From contig NZ_LCTF01000019.1 of NCBI RefSeq assembly GCF_001663375.1, positions 1-46,486 on the forward strand: DNA of 46,486 nucleotides, read 5' to 3'. Under the pieces are notes generated by a model, which saw nothing but the letters and a program-made list of their open reading frames with translations, did no database searches and had not been told where the DNA came from. The position numbers and the translations under genes are program-made. This DNA is from Caldivirga sp. MU80. GTDB lineage: Archaea > Thermoproteota > Thermoprotei > Thermoproteales > Thermocladiaceae. Below are positions 7,039 through 15,074 of this stretch, piece by piece (positions within the stretch are counted from its first letter, which is position 1; the number at the start of each line of letters is the position of its first letter).

Positions 7039-8352
7039 TTAAGGTGTTAACCTGTACCTATCCCTTGGGAACAGTATGACTTCCCTAATGTTCCTCACCT
7101 TAGCCATCACCATCATTAGCCTGTATAGGCCAAGCCCCCAGCCAGCATGCGGTGGCATACCCCAGTCGTAGGCTTCCAGGTGCATTGCGAAGTTCTCTGG
7201 GTTAAGCCCCCTAGCCTTCATGGCCTCCTCAAGTTGCTTCCTGTCGTGAATCCTGGTGGACCCTGAGGTAACCTCCATCCCATCTATAACCAGGTCGAAG
7301 GACTCGCTCCTAGACTCATCACCCTCAATGGGCTTTGTGTAGAAGGCCCTAAGCATGGTTGGGAAGTGTATTATGAAGAAGGGCTCCTTGATCAAGCTGC
7401 TCAGCTTCTCTAAACCCTCCTTAGGTATGTCGTCACCCCACTTAACCTTAACACCCTCCTTATCAAGCATGCTTAAGGCCTCATCATAAGTAATGACCTT
7501 GAAGGGCTTCACCGGCACCTTCACCTCACGGCCCATTTGACTGAGGATTGGTGCCGCGGCCCTATAGGCCTCTATGACCACATCCTCAAGTACCCCCATG
7601 ACGTCCCTGTAGTCCATGAAGGCGGCCTCGGCGTCGACGGATATGAACTCGTTTACGTGGTACGTTGTGTCATGCTTCTCAGCCCTATAGGCCGGCCCAA
7701 TTTCAAAAACCCTCTCAAGGCTGGCCGTCAACTCCTCCTTGTACAACTGGGGGCTTTGGGCTAAGTAGGCTGTGCGTTCAAAGTACTGGACTGGGAATAA
7801 CTCAGCACCGCCCTCGGTGCTGGTTGCTATTATCTTCGGGGTGAAGACCTCTATGAAGCCGTGGCTGTAAAGCACATTGCGCATCGCCCTAACAACCTCA
7901 CTCATGGCCTTGAAGAGCATTACATTGACCCTGCGCTTGAGGTCCACTACCCTGTACCTAAGTCTCAAGTCAAGCATGGTCTCATCCACGTTTCCCCAGA
8001 TGTCTATTGGGAGCGGGTTAGCCTTGTTAAGTAACTTAACCTCGATGGGCTCAACCTCAACCCCAGCCCTGGCAACCTTACTAGCCTTAACCACACCCCT
8101 GACGCTAATCACATCCTCCTTAGCCAACCTAGATACAGCATTCCACGTCTCCTCGCTAACTGATGAACGCTTAACCGTGACTTGAACCATGCCCTCCCTA
8201 TCCCTAAGCACAATGAACTTTATCCTACCCACGTCCCTAATATCCCAAACCCAACCCGATAACGTAACCTCCCTACCATCCATCTCAGGTTTTATTTCAC
8301 CTACCCAATGGGTCTTCCTGTAAATAGCCACGTCAAGCTTATTCACCGGCAT
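7039..8352 (-). CDS. aspS: Aspartyl-tRNA synthetase, archaeal type
   Basis: The 437-residue class II synthetase has an N-terminal OB-fold anticodon domain (VTLSGWVWDIRDVGRIKFIV) and a catalytic domain with motif 2 (FEIGPAYRAEKHDTTYHVNE) and motif 3 (GWGLGLYRLMM). It lacks the large insertion of bacterial AspRS and is the normal archaeal length. Many archaeal forms also charge tRNA-Asn; whether this one does cannot be decided here. The DUF309 gene ends nine bases upstream of its start, so the two form an operon. Confidence 0.92.
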   Translation of the reverse strand: MPVNKLDVAIYRKTHWVGEIKPEMDGREVTLSGWVWDIRDVGRIKFIVLRDREGMVQVTVKRSSVSEETWNAVSRLAKEDVISVRGVVKASKVARAGVEVEPIEVKLLNKANPLPIDIWGNVDETMLDLRLRYRVVDLKRRVNVMLFKAMSEVVRAMRNVLYSHGFIEVFTPKIIATSTEGGAELFPVQYFERTAYLAQSPQLYKEELTASLERVFEIGPAYRAEKHDTTYHVNEFISVDAEAAFMDYRDVMGVLEDVVIEAYRAAAPILSQMGREVKVPVKPFKVITYDEALSMLDKEGVKVKWGDDIPKEGLEKLSSLIKEPFFIIHFPTMLRAFYTKPIEGDESRSESFDLVIDGMEVTSGSTRIHDRKQLEEAMKARGLNPENFAMHLEAYDWGMPPHAGWGLGLYRLMMVMAKVRNIREVILFPRDRYRLTP

Positions 8353-8361
8353 ATTTAAGCG

Positions 8362-8895
8362 TTAATTAATGCACCTAGCCCTAAATGGCCTCATGACCCC
8401 TAGGGCATCCTTCAAACCAGCCCTAAAGCTAACTAGGTCAATGCAATCCACGGCGCTGGCGGTTAACATGGATAAGGCCCTATTAGCTAACCTCAGGAAG
8501 GGTTCAATGTAACCCTCCTGAAGTTTCACAAAGGCCGCCGCAGCAACTATCAAGCCCTGCACATTAACATCCCTACCAACCCTCCAGATGGGCTCAAGAG
8601 CCTCGTGGGCCTCCCAAAACCTCTCACCGTTGAATAGGTCAACGTAGGCCCTAAATGGGTTATCGTATCTATGCTCCATGGTTAAGTTAACCACCTCAAG
8701 GACAGGCCCAATTAAGAGACCTAGTGTATGCGCCGCCTCATCCACGTTATCTGTGCTCGCATCAACCTCAAGGTGCCTTGTGGCTACCCTAACGTTAATT
8801 ACCCTAATACCCATAGACCTTAACTGCTTCATTAAGTTTACCCTATCCTTAGGCTCATAGCCCCTGGTATTACTTAAGTAAATCAAAACCCTCAT
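8362..8895 (-). CDS. DUF309-domain protein
   Basis: The 177-residue protein has an N-terminal alpha/beta part of about 85 residues (LIYLSNTRGYEPKDRVNL) and a helical C-terminal DUF309 domain marked by LFNGERFWEAHEALEPIWR and AAAFVKLQEG. The DUF309 role is not established. Here it is the upstream gene of an operon with aspS (nine-base gap), a placement that suggests, but does not show, a link to translation. Start ATG at 8895. Confidence 0.75.
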   Translation of the reverse strand: MRVLIYLSNTRGYEPKDRVNLMKQLRSMGIRVINVRVATRHLEVDASTDNVDEAAHTLGLLIGPVLEVVNLTMEHRYDNPFRAYVDLFNGERFWEAHEALEPIWRVGRDVNVQGLIVAAAAFVKLQEGYIEPFLRLANRALSMLTASAVDCIDLVSFRAGLKDALGVMRPFRARCIN

Positions 8896-9199
8896 GAGGA
8901 GGTATTAGCATCAGCTTAGTTAAAATGCGTATCTCAGCAATGCCCTCTGAACCATGAACAAACAGGTAAAGAGGACTCATCAGTAGGATGCAATCTATGT
9001 TTGGTTTTATGGTGGCTTACTAAGGACCAGCGCAATGTTTCCTCACTGAACCTATCATAAAAGAGCACTATTTACTCCCAGCCCACCGTAGAGTAAACCA
9101 TAGTAAGCGCTCAGACAGTAACCCAATTAAAAACCGGTAGCTCACTTTAGTTTAGTTACCATGCATGGTTGCTAGGGAACGTAGTAAAAAGGGGAACGG
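8896..9199. other. Intergenic stretch with no recognised feature
   Basis: These 304 bases lie upstream of the DUF309 gene and downstream of the MFS gene on the same strand. I see no open frame, tRNA, box C/D pair or repeat. The only signals are AT-rich tracts that may serve as the DUF309-aspS promoter or the MFS terminator. Confidence 0.4.
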
Positions 9200-10585
9200 C
9201 TAATTCATCCGTACTTCCCCTGAGGAAACCTCAAGGGGTTTCTCCTTAGGCTCCTTTATGGGTAACGTGAATATTATACCTACCACAGCGAAGGCTACAA
9301 GCACTAGCAGCAATTTAGACATTATGGCAAGCTTAGCGGCTGCACTTAAGGTGCTGCTTGTTATTGGGAAGTAGATTGGTATGAGGAGCGCGGCTAACGT
9401 AGCACCCAGCTTACCGCTTCCTGCAGCAATACCGTGACCCGTGGTCCTGTACCTTGTTGGGAAGACCTCAGCCGGTATTATGAACGTGGTTACGTTGGGT
9501 CCAACATTTGTGAAGAACTGGGCAATACCATAAAGCGCCAGTATAACCATGGGATCTGTAATGCCACTCCTTAGAATGAGGGCTGCTATCAAGTATGCAG
9601 CGGCCACTATGGAGAAGCCCATTATCTGCATTAACTTCCTACCAATCTTATCCACCAGTAGGGCAGCCACGTAGTAACCTGGGACGAGGAAGGCTAAGGC
9701 GACGTATAGCTGAGTGTAGATTGATGCCAGTGAGCTGTTGGCGAGGCCTAGGGCTAATGTTACAAAAGGCCCGAATATGTTGGCTCCATAGAAGAATACG
9801 TCAAGGGCGAACCAGGGTATTGCAGTGCCTAGGATTACCAATATGTACCTTGATAGGCTAATACCATCACTACCATTAACCTCAGCGTTAATGTTAACAT
9901 CGGACCTCAACACATCCTTAATAGCCTTCCTAACGCCCTCCACATCCCTCCTAACGAAGTACTCAAACCTGGGTGTTTCATGAACCCTACGCCTAAAGTA
10001 AATGACCAGGGCCGGGAATACTGCACCAACACCAAGTAGAATCCTCCAGGCTAGGTCTGGGTTTACGTTTAAGTGTAGGAGGGATAACCCTAATACGGCT
10101 GCGGTTACAATACCCCAACCCTGCATGGAGAACACCCCAGCCACAAATAAGCCACGGCTCTTAGCTGGCGCATACTCACTCATTAACGTTGCGCTGATTG
10201 GGTAATCTCCACCAACGCCAAGTCCAAGTATGAACCTGGTTACCCAAAGCATTGTTGGGTTTATTGATAAGGCCGACGCCACGGCCCCAGCCGCCAATAA
10301 GGCCGCCTCCACACCGTAAATGTACTTACGGCCGAAGATGTCACCTATCCTACCGAATATGAATGGGCCTATGACTGCGCCGAACAATGCGGCTGAGGCT
10401 ATTAGGCTTATATCAGCTGACGTTAATGACCAAACCTGCTTAAGGAAGACCAAGGCTACCGATATGGCGAAGAGGTCATAGGCGTCGGAGAAGAAGCCAG
10501 CTCCAGATATTAAAAGCAACTTAACGTGCGCCTTAGTTGGCCTTGACCAGTCAAGCGGCTCAAATGGTGTTCTACTCACCATCAT
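9200..10585 (-). CDS. MFS transporter, phosphate:H+ symporter (PHS)-like
   Basis: The 461-residue membrane protein has about 12 helices with a central cytosolic loop. It shows the MFS motif A variant FGRIGDIFGRKYIYGVEA, a second copy in VDKIGRKLMQI, and the diagnostic VGGDYPISATLMSEYA, which is the signature of the phosphate:H+ symporter branch. The N-terminal FFSDAYDLFAISVAL also fits that branch. The substrate is likely phosphate or another small anion, but aromatic-acid and sugar MFS carriers share parts of these motifs. A TATA-like CTATTAAGG lies about 25 bases before the ATG. No metabolic partner is adjacent. Confidence 0.8.
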   Translation of the reverse strand: MMVSRTPFEPLDWSRPTKAHVKLLLISGAGFFSDAYDLFAISVALVFLKQVWSLTSADISLIASAALFGAVIGPFIFGRIGDIFGRKYIYGVEAALLAAGAVASALSINPTMLWVTRFILGLGVGGDYPISATLMSEYAPAKSRGLFVAGVFSMQGWGIVTAAVLGLSLLHLNVNPDLAWRILLGVGAVFPALVIYFRRRVHETPRFEYFVRRDVEGVRKAIKDVLRSDVNINAEVNGSDGISLSRYILVILGTAIPWFALDVFFYGANIFGPFVTLALGLANSSLASIYTQLYVALAFLVPGYYVAALLVDKIGRKLMQIMGFSIVAAAYLIAALILRSGITDPMVILALYGIAQFFTNVGPNVTTFIIPAEVFPTRYRTTGHGIAAGSGKLGATLAALLIPIYFPITSSTLSAAAKLAIMSKLLLVLVAFAVVGIIFTLPIKEPKEKPLEVSSGEVRMN

Positions 10586-10844
10586 TATCCATGTAACCGG
10601 AGCCTTAATAGGGTTTTTGCCGGTAAAACACTAACCCTATTTATATGGTAAATAACTATATAGATACTAATGGTGAATTACCCATGCGCTATTGGAGATC
10701 ACACGACCAGTTGCCTAATGAAGTTGGTAAACTTAAATGACCACCTGTTGGCTGTAGGTCATTGCGTTTAATTATTCAATCACCTAACTTAACGATGTAA
10801 CGCCTAATAATGCGGTGAATTGAAAAGGTTATAGTGGGAGTAAG

Positions 10845-10853
10845 GTTTATAAG
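10845..10853 (+). promoter_or_regulatory. TATA box of the phosphoribosyltransferase gene
   Basis: GTTTATAAG is centred 26 bases before the ATG at 10875. A short inverted repeat (AATGACC...GGTCATT) about 100 bases further upstream might be an operator but is unsupported otherwise. Confidence 0.6.
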
Positions 10854-10874
10854 TGGCTAAGTAAAACGATTTTA

Positions 10875-11447
10875 ATGGTAGAGTTTAAGTATTTAACCTG
10901 GGATGATATAATGGACTTGACCATTAAGGTATCTGAATCAATAATTAAGGATAGTTATAGGCCTGATGTGGTTGTTGGCATAGCCAGGGGTGGGGTTGTG
11001 ATAGCCAAGATAATTGAGGATATTTTAGGCATAGGTAACATGTCTTCTGTGGAGGTTAAGTTGTATAAGGGCATTGGTAAGCGAGGCGAAGAGGCAACGA
11101 TAGCCCAGCCAATACCGATCAGCGTAAGGGGCTTAAGGGTACTGCTCGTGGATGACATATCGGACACTGGGGCAACATTATCAGCGGCTTATGATTACCT
11201 CAAGGGGCAGGGTGCCCTCGACATTAGGACAGCCACCCTGATGATTAAGCCGTGGACTAGGTTTAAGCCGAATTACTATGCCGGTGAAACAACGGCCTGG
11301 GTCATATTCCCATGGGAGCTTGGGGAGACCATTAGGGAGCTTGGGGATGGGGCTGAGGCGGCGTTGAGTGGTGTTAGGGATAAGGGTATTGTGGCTAGGA
11401 TAAGGAGACTAATCCTCGACATGGCCGTTAGGCAATCCTCGCCTTAA
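10875..11447 (+). CDS. Purine-type phosphoribosyltransferase
   Basis: The 190-residue protein carries the PRPP-binding motif VLLVDDISDTGATL (about residues 92-105) and the early VVGIARGGVVIAKII typical of xanthine/hypoxanthine-guanine phosphoribosyltransferases, which salvage purine bases using PRPP. Length and layout match the small archaeal group often named gpt/hpt-like. Base specificity cannot be read. It is convergent with ubiX, separated by a transposon right-end fragment. Confidence 0.8.
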   Translation: MVEFKYLTWDDIMDLTIKVSESIIKDSYRPDVVVGIARGGVVIAKIIEDILGIGNMSSVEVKLYKGIGKRGEEATIAQPIPISVRGLRVLLVDDISDTGATLSAAYDYLKGQGALDIRTATLMIKPWTRFKPNYYAGETTAWVIFPWELGETIRELGDGAEAALSGVRDKGIVARIRRLILDMAVRQSSP

Positions 11448-11463
11448 CATTAAGCTCACCCCT

Positions 11464-11537
11464 GACCCCCAAAGAGGGGGTAACGCCCAAGACCCCAGCA
11501 GTGAAACCCCGCCCTTAAGGGTGGGGAGGGGGGTCAT
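11464..11537 (+). mobile_element. Right-end fragment (copy B) of the 269-bp element family
   Basis: The stretch ACCCCCAAAGAGGGGGTAAC through GTGAAACCCC, the terminal hairpin and the final GTCAT match the last 74 bases of copy C at 35635-35903. Nothing of the left end or middle is present. The right-end hairpin is CCCCGCCCTT/AAGGGTGGGG (11507-11526). The fragment overlaps the 3' end of ubiX and supplies its stop codon. Confidence 0.7.
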
Positions 11538-12090
11538 CCCACACAGGGTATAGGTTATTTTCAATACCCATGAGCACCATAACCCTACCCACCACGGCGT
11601 TAACCAAGTCATCAATTGTCCTTGGCTTACCGTAGAATGGTGGGCTAGCGGGCATCACTATTGCCCCAGCCTCGGTGGCAAGCATCATGTTCCTAATGTG
11701 GATGAGGCTGTAGGGAGCCTCCCTAATCAAGAGCACTAGTCTCCTTCTCTCTTTAAGCGCCACATCAGCGGCCCTGGTGACTAAGTTTGAGGTGTAGCCG
11801 TGTGCTATGGCGGAGAGGGTCTTCATTGAGCATGGGGCTATGGCCATTGCCTGAAAGCCGAAGGAACCACTGGCTATCGGTGCATCAAGCTCATCGTCAT
11901 TATAAGCCTTATGGGCCAGCTTAACCAAGTCATCTAGACCCAGGTCTAATTCATGTTTAAGGACCTTTAAGGCTGATTTAGAAACCACTAGGTGAACCTC
12001 AACATCACTTACCCTGCTTAAGGACTCTAGTAACCTAACCCCGTAAATAACCCCCGAGGCACCCGTTATGGCAACCACCACCCTCCTCAT
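11515..12090 (-). CDS. ubiX: UbiX-like flavin prenyltransferase
   Basis: The 191-residue protein begins [20 protein letters not shown], the flavin-binding signature of the UbiX/Pad1 family, and has the [14 protein letters not shown] stretch and the late [14 protein letters not shown] motif. The family prenylates FMN to make the cofactor of UbiD-type decarboxylases. No ubiD is next to it. The last six residues (DPPPHP) and the stop codon are encoded inside the transposon right-end fragment, so the original C-terminus has been replaced. It lies 49 bases downstream of rpiA and is likely cotranscribed. Confidence 0.85.
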   Translation of the reverse strand: MRRVVVAITGASGVIYGVRLLESLSRVSDVEVHLVVSKSALKVLKHELDLGLDDLVKLAHKAYNDDELDAPIASGSFGFQAMAIAPCSMKTLSAIAHGYTSNLVTRAADVALKERRRLVLLIREAPYSLIHIRNMMLATEAGAIVMPASPPFYGKPRTIDDLVNAVVGRVMVLMGIENNLYPVWDDPPPHP

Positions 12091-12139
12091 GGTTAAGGCG
12101 GCCTAACTTAGCTATTTATTAATTAGTCACTAGCTGGCT

Positions 12140-12832
12140 TCACGCAATCTCAGTAACCGTGCCATCAGCCCTACCTACAATGACCCTACTCACCCTTGAG
12201 CCGCTGAACAACCCAACCTCAACGACACCCGGTATGAGCTTAATGTCAACCTCACCCTCAGTTGGGTTTAGGGTAACCCCAGGCCTGTAGTCGATTATGA
12301 AGTTCCCGTTATCAGTAACCACAGGCCCCCTCTTACCAGGAGAGTACCTTAAAACTGCCGAGCCGCCGTACTTACCCTCAAGCCTAGCCTTAACTATAGG
12401 CCAGGCGTATGGTATAACCTCAATGGGTATTGGATGGGTACTTGGTATCTTACCCACTAGCTTCGTCTCATCGACAATCACTATGAATTCCCTAGCCCAG
12501 TAGTCAATTATCTTCTCCCTAGTCAACGCACCACCCCCACCCTTGATTAGGTTTTTACCTGGATCAACCTCATCGGCGCCGTCAATAGCCACGTCAATGG
12601 CGTTAACCTGCCACGGGTACCTGAGCAGGTCGCCTAAACCCAGTTTAACAATCTCATACTCAGTCTCAGTTGAGGTGGCCACTAGCCTTACGTTAATTAA
12701 GGAACCACTCGTAATAACTTTAGCCAACTCGGTTAGGAAGGTTAAGGCCGTTGACCCAGACCCAACTCCAATAACGTACCCATCCCTAACATACCTAAGG
12801 GCAGCCCTAGCCGCAGCTAGCTTGGGATCCAT
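12140..12832 (-). CDS. rpiA: Ribose-5-phosphate isomerase A
   Basis: The 230-residue protein has the classical RpiA motifs IGVGSGSTALTFL, AIDGADEVD (catalytic aspartates) and IKGGGGALTREKI. It interconverts ribose-5-phosphate and ribulose-5-phosphate, feeding PRPP and nucleotide synthesis, which fits the nearby phosphoribosyltransferase, cytidine deaminase and, farther on, deoC. Length is standard. Start ATG at 12832. Confidence 0.95.
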   Translation of the reverse strand: MDPKLAAARAALRYVRDGYVIGVGSGSTALTFLTELAKVITSGSLINVRLVATSTETEYEIVKLGLGDLLRYPWQVNAIDVAIDGADEVDPGKNLIKGGGGALTREKIIDYWAREFIVIVDETKLVGKIPSTHPIPIEVIPYAWPIVKARLEGKYGGSAVLRYSPGKRGPVVTDNGNFIIDYRPGVTLNPTEGEVDIKLIPGVVEVGLFSGSRVSRVIVGRADGTVTEIA

Positions 12833-12928
12833 GAAACTCCCCCTAGTCTACCTAATTTAACCTAAACCCACGTTAATCCCACCACCTTACGCTTCCTAGT
12901 GGTCAAAAGACATCGATTATGATGGTTC

Positions 12929-13873
12929 CTAAGTCCTTCCCGCCGAGTCTTCCTCCATGAAGCCTTTAAATATGGGAATTAGGCCGCTGGGGGCCACTAC
13001 ATCATCAAGAACCATGCTGGTTCCATCCTTCCTCACAATTAGAATTCTCCCCCTCTCCCTAGTGGAACGGCCGTGTACTTTGAAGGGGAAGCCGTTTATG
13101 AAGGCCCAAAGAACCCAGCGAACCCTGGCGGTAAATTTCTTAGATATTTCAGAAACCGAAATTACCTCAACCCGCTGCACCTCACTCCACTTAACTAGGT
13201 ACGGTGTGCCTGGGGAGTCACGGAAAAGACCATGCTCATCGTAATACACGTCATGGCCTACCGGGTCTAGGGACACTATAAACCTTAGAATCCTCCCCAC
13301 GTAGTGCCTAAAGTAGAGACCCACAAGCATCATTAGGGCTGCTTCGATTACATTCCCAACTGAATCAAGTACCTTAATGTTAAACCACGTGGAGACTTTA
13401 AGGGCACTCAGGAGGCCTAAGGTGAATAAGATGGTAAATATAGCCCCTAATATGGTGAAGATGTTGCCTGTTAACGCCCAGACTAACTTAGTCCCTCTAC
13501 CGTAACCGTGGGGCTCATTATCACTTTTAATGCCTGCTATCCGCTCCATAATCATGTCTAATATTAAGAATAACATTAAGAACGAGATGCCTGCCGCTGA
13601 GAGTAAGGCGATTAACCTCATGGGTTCTACGGTTGCGTACGCATAGAGTAGTATGGGTAAGGTAACCGCCGATATGGTTACGTAAAACAGCCTAAGCCTA
13701 CTAATCGACAAACATATTAGGCAATAAATTAAAATGCGGATTAAGTGGTTTGATACAACCTCCAACGGTGACACTAGCATTTTTTGGGCTTTCAAGGACG
13801 CTACCAGCAACAAGGCCCCGCCACTTAGCATTAACACCGGCTCAAGTATCGCCGCAATTCTTACATATTTCAT
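12929..13873 (-). CDS. Membrane protein with a C-terminal PH-like domain
   Basis: The 314-residue protein has about three to four helices in the first 115 residues, two more around 125-195, and a soluble C-terminus of about 100 residues. Its YYDEHGLFRDSPGTPYLVKW and a later IRVRKDG-like strand resemble bacterial-type PH domains of membrane proteins. No family with known function is recognised. It is alone on its strand between rpiA and cdd. Confidence 0.65.
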   Translation of the reverse strand: MKYVRIAAILEPVLMLSGGALLLVASLKAQKMLVSPLEVVSNHLIRILIYCLICLSISRLRLFYVTISAVTLPILLYAYATVEPMRLIALLSAAGISFLMLFLILDMIMERIAGIKSDNEPHGYGRGTKLVWALTGNIFTILGAIFTILFTLGLLSALKVSTWFNIKVLDSVGNVIEAALMMLVGLYFRHYVGRILRFIVSLDPVGHDVYYDEHGLFRDSPGTPYLVKWSEVQRVEVISVSEISKKFTARVRWVLWAFINGFPFKVHGRSTRERGRILIVRKDGTSMVLDDVVAPSGLIPIFKGFMEEDSAGRT

Positions 13874-14081
13874 AGTACCATTCCGCTTTAATGATGATTG
13901 GCTTTTAAGTTTTTCGGTAAAAGGTAATATATAACGCCTTAATACCTTTGCAGCTATCTCTCATATCTATCGATATTCAACTAGGTACCGATTAAGGTTC
14001 TAGGCGTTGATACTGAGAGTTCAAGTAACCCCTGGGATAGAGGCCGAAGCTCACGAACCCCTAGCCTCTCTAAGTTTTCAC

Positions 14082-14091
14082 GTTTAAAAAG
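14082..14091 (+). promoter_or_regulatory. TATA box of cdd
   Basis: GTTTAAAAAG is centred about 28 bases before the cdd ATG at 14115. Confidence 0.5.
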
Positions 14092-14114
14092 CCTGGGTTA
14101 AGACCAATCACCTT

Positions 14115-14501
14115 ATGGATGAGTTGATTGAAAAAGCCATTAAATTGGCTAAGGATTATCTTAAAAACTCCTACTCACCCTACTCCGGGGTTAAGGTAGC
14201 CTCAGTGGCCATAACGAGCAGTGGTGAAATGTTCACTGGGGTTAATGTGGAGAACTCCTCCTACGGCCTATCAATGTGCGCCGAGAGGGTGGCTATATTT
14301 AAGGCTGTTAGTGAGGGACATAGGGACATTAAGACCGTGGTCATTGTGTCGAATAGGGATGGGTTCACCTACCCCTGTGGTGCATGCCTACAGGTTATGA
14401 GCGAGTTCAACGTTGAGACAGTCGTCGTTACGTCACCCAATGGTGAGGTTAGGGTTCATAAGTTGGGTGAACTGCTTCCAATGCCGTTTAAACTTAAGTA
14501 A
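14115..14501 (+). CDS. cdd: Cytidine deaminase
   Basis: The 128-residue protein has the zinc and proton-shuttle site CAE (C55, E57) and PCGAC (C88, C91), with NVENSSYGLSMCAERVA and SPYSGVKVAS for substrate binding. This is the small tetrameric type that converts cytidine and deoxycytidine to the uridine forms. Its 3' end overlaps that of the convergent CbiX-like gene by 46 bases. Confidence 0.93.
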   Translation: MDELIEKAIKLAKDYLKNSYSPYSGVKVASVAITSSGEMFTGVNVENSSYGLSMCAERVAIFKAVSEGHRDIKTVVIVSNRDGFTYPCGACLQVMSEFNVETVVVTSPNGEVRVHKLGELLPMPFKLK

Positions 14502-15031
14502 CTGAGGTTAGCCTTAAGGTAGCTTATGAACCAGGGTTCACGGTACAGGGGCCCCTTAACCTCAACATCGCCGCAATTAGCCTTAACCTCAGCAGCCGCT
14601 CTGTTGAATATTACACCCCTGAATAGGAAGAGTAGGTAGACTTCACTGGGGCACTCATTGGCGATACTACTGATGTTGGGCTCCCCCACGAGGAGGTAAA
14701 CCTTAAGGCCAGCCTTAACCAGTTCGCTCAATTCCTCCCTGAAGCGGGGGTTCCTTGATCCATGCATGACAATGGCTCCACTTACGTTCTCCCTTAAGGT
14801 TTCTATGAAACCAGGCCACTCCAGTAGGGGCTTCACCTTCAAGTTGGCCTTAGCGAGGGCCCTCTCGTAGTCGTCACCGTATTCGATGAATAATGGGAAC
14901 GTTAAGCCTTTGCCGTGGGTCTCACCGTTGAGCATTAGTGAGTGGCCCACGCCCAGGAGTTGGCTGAATTCCCTCACTGAGTTTAGGTATTCTGGGTCCC
15001 TTGAGCCGTGTACGAGCATTACAAGTTCCAT
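14456..15031 (-). CDS. CbiX-like (sirohydrochlorin chelatase family) protein
   Basis: The 191-residue protein carries two copies of the family's HGSR motif: LVHGSRDPEY (H8) and VMHGSRNPRF (H90). It therefore looks like two fused half-domains of about 85-90 residues. In the first half the PLF stretch lacks the second metal-site histidine expected soon after it (it reads PLFIEYGDDYERAL), and none is evident in the second half. Chelatase activity is therefore doubtful. It follows ABCE1 by 43 bases on the same strand, so the two are probably cotranscribed. Confidence 0.6.
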   Translation of the reverse strand: MELVMLVHGSRDPEYLNSVREFSQLLGVGHSLMLNGETHGKGLTFPLFIEYGDDYERALAKANLKVKPLLEWPGFIETLRENVSGAIVMHGSRNPRFREELSELVKAGLKVYLLVGEPNISSIANECPSEVYLLFLFRGVIFNRAAAEVKANCGDVEVKGPLYREPWFISYLKANLSYLSLNGIGSSSPNL

Positions 15032-15074
15032 TGCTTAACCATGGGTGGCCCAGTTATTAACCCTATTGGCCCCG

